Below are positions 1 through 4,856 of a DNA stretch of 20,210 nt, one piece after another; position 1 is the first letter of the stretch, and each line of letters starts with the position of its first letter. The stretch lies in NCBI GenBank assembly GCA_023387755.1, contig JAEWHO010000063.1:1-20210 (forward strand). Direction: 5' to 3'. Made by a program: the position numbers and the translations under genes. The notes under the pieces are model-generated. The model did not search any database, was not told the DNA's origin, and saw nothing but the letters and a program-made list of their open reading frames with translations. Source of the stretch: Actinomycetes bacterium (GTDB lineage: Bacteria > Actinomycetota > Actinomycetes > Actinomycetales > Actinomycetaceae).

Positions 1-627
1 TTCCGCGCTCGTCCATTCACCGAGGATGAACCGGCGGAACCACGCGCCAGTGAATTCGCGTTCCTTCGCGGCCACGTAGTCGGCGGATAGGCCGGGGTTG
101 TCGGTCATGCGGAAATGCCACACGCCCCAGCCGAGCGCGTCCTGCTGGTCCAGGTACCGGGTTTTGAACCAGTGTCGAGGATTGTCCGGGTTCGTTGTGC
201 CGTATAGGCGGGCCCCGGTGACGGAGAGGCGGCCGAGGAGCTGCACGAAGAAAGGTTCTTTGATCGTGGTGATCTCGTCGACGTAGGCTCCGGCGAGGGT
301 GACGCCGCGTAGTTTCTCTTCTGCTTGCGCGTCGTTCACGCCGAACAGGTAGACGGGTCGTCCCATGATGGTGGCCTGGGTGGTGGTGTTGCAGTAGTCG
401 CATAGGGCGGGGTGGAGTTGTCGGAGGGGTTCGAGGACGTTGCGGCGGATGCTGTCGGTGGTTCGTCCTACAATGCCGATCCCGCCGGGTGGGGCGTCGT
501 TGTGGAGCCAGTGGGTGAACGCGATGAGGCTGGCGATGGTTTTGCCGGAGCGGATGGAGCCGTGCCAGATGTTCACGGGCTGGGTGGATTCCCGGATAGA
601 GGTGAGTTGTTTTCGGGAGAGTGGCAT
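1..627 (-). CDS. Phage terminase large subunit, N-terminal part (runs off the left edge)
   Basis: The first 209 codons of a terminase large subunit, the ATPase/nuclease that packages phage DNA into proheads. The frame is open to base 1, so the C-terminal nuclease domain lies outside the window. Visible ATPase motifs: Walker A GSIRSGKT (residues 23-30), Walker B ending in AGAYVDE (112-118) with Glu118 as the likely catalytic carboxylate, and the coupling motif TTNPD (144-148). This pattern fits the PBSX/Terminase_3-6 type. ATG at 627 is the only usable start, because an in-frame stop lies at 679-681 with no ATG, GTG or TTG between; its ribosome-binding site is poor. No small terminase subunit lies directly upstream; instead the neighbouring genes diverge. 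Start is fairly certain; phage origin is strongly supported. Confidence 0.9.
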   Translation of the reverse strand, partial: MPLSRKQLTSIRESTQPVNIWHGSIRSGKTIASLIAFTHWLHNDAPPGGIGIVGRTTDSIRRNVLEPLRQLHPALCDYCNTTTQATIMGRPVYLFGVNDAQAEEKLRGVTLAGAYVDEITTIKEPFFVQLLGRLSVTGARLYGTTNPDNPRHWFKTRYLDQQDALGWGVWHFRMTDNPGLSADYVAAKEREFTGAWFRRFILGEWTSAE

Positions 628-655
628 TTCACACGTTGTTTGGGGGGGTAACCAA

Positions 656-691
656 TTCGATAATAGGGGCGCGTGCCCCTATACTTATAAG
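656..691. promoter_or_regulatory. Divergent overlapping promoters with an inverted repeat
   Basis: A near-consensus plus-strand -10 box TATACT (680-685) has a weak -35 TTCGAT (656-661) 18 bp upstream. On the minus strand TATTAT (665-660) could serve the terminase gene 33 nt away. A perfect inverted repeat, ATAGGGGC / GCCCCTAT (663-670 and 675-682, 4-nt loop), overlaps both -10 boxes. The palindrome CTTATAAG (684-691) follows. The geometry suits one operator controlling both directions, but no binding protein is known; this is inference. Confidence 0.4.
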
Positions 692-711
692 CGTGAAGCC
701 AAGACTTCGCA

Positions 712-727
712 AGTTGTTTGAACAACT
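712..727. promoter_or_regulatory. Perfect dyad in the leader of the first small gene
   Basis: AGTTGTT-TG-AACAACT is a 7-bp perfect inverted repeat just before the ribosome-binding site AGGAGGG (733-739) of the gene at 742. It would lie in the 5' untranslated region if transcription starts from the TATACT box at 680-685. It could be an operator or a small hairpin. Confidence 0.35.
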
Positions 728-741
728 AAACAGGAGGGAAG

Positions 742-858
742 ATGAAGGAAATACCCCTTCTCGACCTCGTGAACACGGCCCTCGGAGCCGCGGCGCTAGC
801 AGTCAGCTGCTACCAGCTGTACCTCAGCAAACGCCGCCCGCCCCGCCACCGTAAGTAA
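742..858 (+). CDS. Small hydrophobic phage-island protein (38 aa)
   Basis: A 38-codon gene, MKEIPLLDLVNTALGAAALA at its start, with one hydrophobic segment at about residues 8-26 followed by a strongly basic tail (KRRPPRHRK). That arrangement suggests a single-pass membrane peptide with its C-terminus in the cytoplasm. The case that it is real: a strong ribosome-binding site (AGGAGGG, 733-739) two nucleotides before the ATG, a good upstream -10 box, and a hairpin directly after its stop. I do not recognise a family. It is first in a run of five tiny plus-strand genes beside the terminase. Function unknown; small phage membrane peptides of this kind include holin-like and accessory lysis proteins, but nothing here identifies one. 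Confidence 0.6.
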   Translation: MKEIPLLDLVNTALGAAALAVSCYQLYLSKRRPPRHRK

Positions 859-863
859 CGAAA

Positions 864-906
864 GCCCCGCCGCCGGAAATATGCGACGTATCTCCGGGAG
901 CGGGGC
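864..906 (+). terminator. Hairpin between small genes (terminator or attenuator)
   Basis: A two-tier stem: GCCCCGC (864-870) pairs with GCGGGGC (900-906), and CCGGA (873-877) with TCCGG (893-897). No T-run follows, so termination would be incomplete or Rho-assisted. It sits 5 nt after the stop of the 742 gene and 37 nt before the next start. Confidence 0.5.
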
Positions 907-943
907 CCTCCTCCTAACCCTACCAACAAGAAAGGACCCCGCT

Positions 944-1129
944 ATGAGCACGCGTAAACACGCCGCCCTCACACTCACAGTAGCCGCGCTAGTCGCCGTC
1001 GTATTCGCTATCTCCATGCACGCCTGGCCCACCTGGCTAACCGCTGTCCTGTGGGCCGCGTGGGGGATTGGCGTCGGCTATGCCTTCACAACACTTGCTG
1101 AAACGCAGCATCGAGGCGGCCATGACTAG
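944..1129 (+). CDS. Small two-helix membrane protein, module A (61 aa)
   Basis: A 61-residue protein beginning MSTRKHAAL. Two hydrophobic stretches, about residues 7-24 and 28-49, suggest a hairpin-like double-spanning membrane protein with a polar, His-rich tail (ETQHRGGHD). The start at 944 is favoured by AAAGGA (931-936) 7 nt upstream. Its stop codon lies inside the next gene (8-nt overlap), so the two are probably translationally coupled. The same arrangement recurs at 1510-1861, where another small MST-starting hydrophobic protein precedes a related DNA-binding protein. Family not recognised. Confidence 0.6.
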   Translation: MSTRKHAALTLTVAALVAVVFAISMHAWPTWLTAVLWAAWGIGVGYAFTTLAETQHRGGHD

Positions 1130-1319
1130 CTACTACATGGGCTTGAGCGACATCGCGGCCCACCTCGGACTCGCCCGCAAAACAATCAGTAATTACGCGG
1201 ACAAAGGGATGCTCCCCCCGCCCGACGTTGTCGTGGGACTGGGTGGCTCCGGCACGCGCGGCTGGAAACAGTCAACAATCGACGAATGGCAGGCATCCCG
1301 GCCTCGCGCTGGCCGATAA
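1122..1319 (+). CDS. AlpA/excisionase-like helix-turn-helix protein, module A (65 aa)
   Basis: A small MerR-like winged-helix DNA-binding protein. The HTH reads LSDIAAHLGLARKTISNYAD (about residues 8-27), followed by the wing-type sequence LPPPDVVVG and the ending GW-x4-TID-x-W-x-ASRP typical of AlpA/excisionase-type regulators on actinobacterial phages and islands. Such proteins act as excision directionality factors or transcription activators. ATG at 1122 overlaps the previous gene by 8 nt and has a GAGGCGG ribosome-binding site; an upstream in-frame start at 1068 would duplicate 18 residues within the other gene and is less likely. Clearly related to the protein at 1655-1861. Confidence 0.7.
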   Translation: MTSYYMGLSDIAAHLGLARKTISNYADKGMLPPPDVVVGLGGSGTRGWKQSTIDEWQASRPRAGR

Positions 1320-1357
1320 ACCACGGTGCCCCGCGCGTGCGTGCTGTGCGTGCTGCA

Positions 1358-1402
1358 ATGACCTAGTTATGACCGCGCGTAAGTCATAATTAGGTCATAA
1401 TT
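1358..1402. repeat. Long inverted repeat built from GTCATAAT-type units
   Basis: The 16-nt arm ATGACCTAGTTATGAC (1358-1373) is the reverse complement, with one mismatch, of GTCATAATTAGGTCAT (1383-1398); the spacer is 9 nt. The unit GTCATAATT also occurs as a direct repeat (1383-1391 and 1394-1402). It lies in the gap between module A and module B. It could be an operator with several dimer sites, or a site bound by an excisionase. AT-rich arms and no T-run make a classic terminator less likely. Confidence 0.7.
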
Positions 1403-1455
1403 GAGGTACGTCCGTTACGAGGTTAGGAGCGCCGATGCCCCGCGAAGTGTTCGAG

Positions 1456-1479
1456 CCGAGGTCTCGCTGCCAACCTCGG
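1456..1479 (+). other. Leader hairpin before module B
   Basis: CCGAGGT (1456-1462) pairs with ACCTCGG (1473-1479) around a 10-nt loop. It lies 30 nt before the chosen start of the next gene, at a position equivalent to the hairpin 864-906 before module A. This similarity supports starting the gene at 1510 rather than at the earlier ATG at 1435. Confidence 0.45.
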
Positions 1480-1509
1480 ACGCACCTCTCGACAAGGAAC
1501 ACGGGAAAC

Positions 1510-1680
1510 ATGAGCACTGCTTGGATCAGCATCTTCGCTGCGGCCTTGACGGTATGGACTGCGGCCCTAGGGAATACCGCCGCCGCTATCGCCTCCGCTG
1601 CACTTTTGGTAGTTGCTACCGGCGTGAGCCTGACGGCGGGAAAGGTTACACGCGATGAAGCGCTACCTTTCGCGGAGTGA
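1510..1680 (+). CDS. Small hydrophobic membrane protein, module B (56 aa)
   Basis: A 56-residue, almost wholly hydrophobic protein (MSTAWISIFAAALTVW at the start) with one or two membrane segments between about residues 4 and 43 and a charged tail (GKVTRDEALPFAE). The start at 1510 has only a moderate AAGGAA 11 nt upstream. An in-frame ATG at 1435 has a better placed TAGGAG site, but would add 25 polar residues across a hairpin, so both remain possible. Its 3' end overlaps the following HTH gene by 26 nt. It occupies the same place as the 944-1129 gene in module A and probably shares its role, which is unknown. Confidence 0.55.
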   Translation: MSTAWISIFAAALTVWTAALGNTAAAIASAALLVVATGVSLTAGKVTRDEALPFAE

Positions 1681-1861
1681 GTTTGCCGCCCGGATCGGCG
1701 TAAAAACACCCACATTGTGCCGATATAAGCTGCCAGAACCAGATGTGATGATCGGCCCCGATGCGCGCCCGACCTACGGGTGGACGGCGGAAACTATCGA
1801 CAAGTGGAATGCGAGTAGACCCGGGCGAGGAAACCGCCGCGTTAACTCTAGTAACGGCTAG
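1655..1861 (+). CDS. AlpA/excisionase-like helix-turn-helix protein, module B (68 aa)
   Basis: A second small HTH protein, paralogous to that at 1122-1319. Both share, in order, a Y-(x)n-AA-x-[IL]-G HTH, the element LP-x-PDV-x2-G, and the ending GW-x4-TID-[EK]-W-[QN]-ASRP. Here the HTH is SRSEFAARIGVKTPTLCRY (about residues 6-24) and the wing is shorter by a few residues. The ATG at 1655 has GGGAAAGG 8 nt upstream. The basic tail (GRGNRRVNSSNG) runs to within 19 nt of the tRNA fragment, so this is the outermost gene of the island, the usual place of an excision factor. No integrase gene is visible here. Confidence 0.7.
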   Translation: MKRYLSRSEFAARIGVKTPTLCRYKLPEPDVMIGPDARPTYGWTAETIDKWNASRPGRGNRRVNSSNG

Positions 1862-1879
1862 GCTATCGGCGTCTGTCTC

Positions 1880-1904
1880 TGGGGTTCGAATCCCTTACTC
1901 TCTG
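1880..1904 (+). other. tRNA 3'-end fragment, probable attachment site of the prophage
   Basis: GGGTTCGAATCCC (1882-1894) is a tRNA T-arm with the invariant TTCGAAT loop, and ACTCTCT plus G (1897-1904) would be the 3' acceptor strand and discriminator base. The upstream sequence does not fold into the rest of a tRNA, and the outer T-stem pair at 1880/1896 is mismatched. A strong terminator follows at once, as for a real tRNA gene. Phages and islands that integrate into a tRNA gene leave exactly such a 3' fragment at the far end. Discriminator G would fit tRNA-Ser among others; the identity is a guess. Confidence 0.55.
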
Positions 1905-1910
1905 CGTTGT

Positions 1911-1949
1911 GCTCCTCCCGGGATCGCCCGGGAGGAGCTTCGCTTTTTC
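1911..1949 (+). terminator. Strong intrinsic terminator
   Basis: A perfect 12-bp stem (GCTCCTCCCGGG, 1911-1922, with its complement at 1927-1938), a 4-nt loop, then TTCGCTTTTTC. It probably ended the tRNA transcript whose 3' fragment lies just upstream, and now also insulates the metal transporter operon from the phage-related genes. Confidence 0.9.
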
Positions 1950-2087
1950 ACTGCTGCAGAGTGGAGCGCGTTTACTCACTCGTCGGTACCGGCAATGCAT
2001 ACGAGCGAGAATCGGCACTCTCCACCGGATTCCGCTGTCGTTTGGGGGTAAAAATCAGACCAACCCATCACTTCGGTCTCCCTCCAT

Positions 2088-2117
2088 TAGGAATTTCGTG
2101 CAGGCGAAACCTATACT
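2088..2117 (+). promoter_or_regulatory. Probable leaderless promoter of the metal transporter with imperfect dyad
   Basis: TATACT (2112-2117) is a good -10 box only 6 nt before the ATG at 2124, so the transcript would start at or next to the start codon; the absence of a correctly spaced ribosome-binding site agrees. An imperfect inverted repeat, TAGGAATTTCG (2088-2098) with CGAAACCTA (2105-2113), covers the promoter. It is placed where a metal-dependent repressor (DtxR/MntR type) would bind, but does not match a consensus I can name. Confidence 0.5.
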
Positions 2118-2123
2118 GGGGGT

Positions 2124-3086
2124 ATGTCGATCCGTAACATTTTTCGAACTGTTGCTGCTGTTAGCTGTCTAGCCCTGAGCATGAGCGCATGCAGCGTTGC
2201 CAATCCACCAGAGAATCGAGAGACGGCGACGGCGTCGAGCGCGGCGTCGTCGGAAAGTGGGAAACCGGTTGTTCTGACCACCTTCACGGTGATCGCCGAT
2301 ATTGCCAGCGCGGTGGCCGGTGACCACCTCGACGTCCGCTCCATTACGAAACCCGGGGCCGAGATCCACGATTATGAGCCGACGCCGGACGACATCAAGC
2401 AGGCCACCAAAGCCGATCTGATCCTGGAAAACGGGCTCGGGCTGGAGCGGTGGTTTAAGCAGTTCGTGCAGAACTCCAACGCGCCCACCGTGAACCTCAC
2501 CGAGGGGATCGAGCCTATTAATATCGCTGAGGATGCCTATGCCGGGCAGCCGAACCCACATGCATGGATGAGCCCCAGCAATGTGCAGGTATATGTGGAT
2601 CATATGGTGGAAGCCTTCAGCAAGCTTGACGGCGCTCATGCTGAAGAGTTCAAGGCCAATGGGGAGGCCTATAAGGCCAAGCTGCAAAAAGTTAAAGACG
2701 ATATGGTCTCCGAGCTCGCGAGCGTTCCCGAGTCGCAGCGTGCGCTGGTCACCTGTGAGGGCGCCTTCTCCTACCTGGCTAAGGACGCCGGCCTGACCGA
2801 AGGGTACCTGTGGCCCGTCAACGCCGATAATGAGGGTACCCCGCAGCAGGTTGCTAAGACAGTATCATTTGTGCAAGAGCACCGGGTTCCGGCGGTTTTC
2901 TGTGAATCCACGGTTAATGACAAAGCCATGCAGCAGGTCGCATCCGAAACCGGTGCCACCTTTGGCGGCGTCCTCTACGTTGACTCCCTGACCGAGGCCG
3001 GAGGGGAGGCACCCACCTACCTCGACCTCATCACCTACGATGCCACCACGATTACCAACGCTTTGACTGGTAAGGCAGGCAAGTGA
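2124..3086 (+). CDS. Metal ABC transporter substrate-binding lipoprotein (Mn/Zn/Fe type)
   Basis: The extracytoplasmic receptor of a manganese/zinc/iron importer, cluster A-I (PsaA/MntA/SitA/TroA family). It has a lipoprotein signal peptide (residues 1-22) with lipobox LSMSAC and Cys23 as the lipid anchor, then a Ser/Ala-rich linker to about residue 45. The four metal ligands of the family can be placed: His82 (AEIHDYEP), His146 (NPHAWMSP), Glu212 (TCEGAFSYLAKD) and Asp287 (YVDSL). The His-His-Glu-Asp set and the SitA/PsaA-like stretch YLWPVNADNEGTPQQ suggest Mn or Fe rather than a His-rich zinc ZnuA, though specificity is not certain. At 320 aa the length is typical. The stop overlaps the ATPase start by 4 nt. 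Confidence 0.92.
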   Translation: MSIRNIFRTVAAVSCLALSMSACSVANPPENRETATASSAASSESGKPVVLTTFTVIADIASAVAGDHLDVRSITKPGAEIHDYEPTPDDIKQATKADLILENGLGLERWFKQFVQNSNAPTVNLTEGIEPINIAEDAYAGQPNPHAWMSPSNVQVYVDHMVEAFSKLDGAHAEEFKANGEAYKAKLQKVKDDMVSELASVPESQRALVTCEGAFSYLAKDAGLTEGYLWPVNADNEGTPQQVAKTVSFVQEHRVPAVFCESTVNDKAMQQVASETGATFGGVLYVDSLTEAGGEAPTYLDLITYDATTITNALTGKAGK

Positions 3087-3835
3087 GTACATCACAACCG
3101 ATGCTTGACGTCCACGACGTCAGCGTTCGCTACGGCTCCGTGCGTGCGTTAGAGCATGTATCGCTCACGCTCGCGCGGGGCCGGATCGCGGGGCTCATCG
3201 GCATGAACGGATCCGGCAAATCCACACTATTCAAAGCGATTATGGGTCTGCTCCCACTCGATACCGGCCGCGTCCTTATCGACGGCGAGCCCGCCCATAT
3301 CGCCCGCCGCGACTCACTGGTCGGCTACGTACCCCAAGAAGAAGCGATCGACCGCGACTTCCCAATCTCCGTACACAACGTCGTCATGACCGGGCGTTAC
3401 GGCACGATGGGGTTCTTTCGCCACCCACGCGCCGCCGATCGTGCCGCTGTCGCCGACGCTCTCGAACGCACCGGCATGACCGACCTCGCCAACCGCCAAA
3501 TCGGGCAGCTCTCCGGCGGGCAACGCAAACGCGCCTTCGTGGCTCGCGCTATCGCCCAGGGGGCACAACTGCTGCTGTTAGATGAGCCATTCGCGGGGGT
3601 AGATAAAACCAGTGAGGCCGCCATATCGCGGCTTTTGCGGGAACTTTCCGACGACGGCTGCACCATCCTCATCTCCAGCCACGACATCAAATCCCTCAGC
3701 GCGCTGGCACCGGAATCGGTCTTGCTCAATAAGACGATCATCGCCAACGGGCCGACTGACGGCATCCTCACGCCCGAGAATCTCGCCCAAGCCTTCGCCA
3801 CCAATGTGAACACCTCAGCGGAGATAATGCGATAA
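3083..3835 (+). CDS. Metal ABC transporter ATP-binding protein
   Basis: The cytoplasmic ATPase subunit (250 aa) of the same importer. All ABC motifs are intact: Walker A GMNGSGKST (residues 40-48), Q-loop Gln85 (YVPQEE), signature LSGGQ (143-147), Walker B LLLLD with catalytic Glu168, D-loop, and switch His200 (SSHD). The sequence after the Q-loop (DFPISVHNVVMTGRYG) is characteristic of the Mn/Fe SitB/MntB/PsaB group. The start is GTG within a GTGA overlap with the receptor gene, indicating translational coupling. The permease follows after 2 nt, completing the operon. Confidence 0.94.
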   Translation: MSTSQPMLDVHDVSVRYGSVRALEHVSLTLARGRIAGLIGMNGSGKSTLFKAIMGLLPLDTGRVLIDGEPAHIARRDSLVGYVPQEEAIDRDFPISVHNVVMTGRYGTMGFFRHPRAADRAAVADALERTGMTDLANRQIGQLSGGQRKRAFVARAIAQGAQLLLLDEPFAGVDKTSEAAISRLLRELSDDGCTILISSHDIKSLSALAPESVLLNKTIIANGPTDGILTPENLAQAFATNVNTSAEIMR

Positions 3836-3837
3836 CC

Positions 3838-4698
3838 GTGCTTGAACTACTGACCGAACCTTTCCAATACGCCTTTATGGCCAACGCCTTCCTCGTCGCC
3901 ACCGCGGCGGCGCTCGTCTGCGCGCTGCTGTCCTGCTGGCTGGTCCTGATCGGATGGTCGTTGCTAGGCGACGCCGTCTCCCACGCCGTCCTGCCCGGCG
4001 TGGTGCTGGCCTATATGTTCGGTGCGCCCTTCACCATTGGCGCGCTGATCGTTGGCCTAATCGCCGTCGTCCTCATCGGTACGGTCCGCGATACCACCCG
4101 CGTGAAGGGGGACGCGGCTATCGGCGTCGTCTTCACCGCATTCTTCTCCATCGGGTTGATTCTCAAATCCCTCTACCCCTCCAATACGGACCTCAACTCG
4201 ATTATTTTCGGCAACGTCCTGGGTATTTCACCGACCGACCGGATCCTCGTACTCTCCCTCGCCGTGCTGGTCAGCGCCATTCTCATCGCTAAACGGCGAG
4301 ACTTCACCCTCTACGCCTTCGATCCCGTTCACGCCCACGCCATTGGGCTGCGCCCCAAGTTGATCGGCGCGCTGCTGCTATTCGTGCTGGCGCTGACCAC
4401 GATTGTGGCCCTGCAGGTGGTCGGCGTAATCCTGGTGGTAGCCATGCTTATCATTCCCGGAACCACGGCGTACCTCCTCACCGACAAGTTCGGGGTTATG
4501 CTGGCGATTTCCGGTGCGGTGGCCGTGGTGTGCACCGTGACTGGGTTGTATATCGCCTATTGGACGAATGCCTCCCCGGCCGGGTGGATCGTGGTGTGCC
4601 AGGCGACGGCGTTTGCGCTCGCCTATCTGGGAGCGCCCCAGCACGGCATCATCGCGAAGAAACTCCGGGACCGGAACGCCACGCGAAGCGCCGCGTAG
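3838..4698 (+). CDS. Metal ABC transporter permease
   Basis: The membrane subunit (286 aa, about eight hydrophobic segments) of the Mn/Zn/Fe importer, ABC-3 family. Recognisable pieces are SLLGDAVSHAVLPGVVLAY near residues 41-59, the conserved early family signature, and GVILVVAMLIIPGTTAYLL near residues 196-214, the late conserved helix. GTG at 3838, 2 nt after the ATPase stop, is the first start in frame. Only one permease gene is present, so the channel would be a homodimer, unlike systems with two permease genes (SitC plus SitD). The last codons are basic (KKLRDRNATRSAA). No obvious terminator follows. Confidence 0.93.
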   Translation: MLELLTEPFQYAFMANAFLVATAAALVCALLSCWLVLIGWSLLGDAVSHAVLPGVVLAYMFGAPFTIGALIVGLIAVVLIGTVRDTTRVKGDAAIGVVFTAFFSIGLILKSLYPSNTDLNSIIFGNVLGISPTDRILVLSLAVLVSAILIAKRRDFTLYAFDPVHAHAIGLRPKLIGALLLFVLALTTIVALQVVGVILVVAMLIIPGTTAYLLTDKFGVMLAISGAVAVVCTVTGLYIAYWTNASPAGWIVVCQATAFALAYLGAPQHGIIAKKLRDRNATRSAA

Positions 4699-4856
4699 AT
4701 CGCAGTATTCGACCCTCGCTGTGCGTGCCCAAGCAGCTTGGCCCCTGGTAATCAAGCGACCGTCATTTGGCGGGGAACGGAGGGGCAGGCGTAGGATTCT
4801 GCGTGACCATAGTTGGTGGCTAAGCGCCGCCGTCGTCAAGAGTAAAGAAGATACGA

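Noticed and set aside
1435..1509. Earlier ATG for the module B membrane protein
   Set aside because: Not excluded: it has a fair ribosome-binding site, but it would put a polar stretch across a hairpin and breaks the parallel with module A.
1862..1910. Complete tRNA gene
   Set aside because: Only the T-arm and 3' acceptor strand can be placed; no D-arm, anticodon arm or 5' acceptor strand is found upstream.
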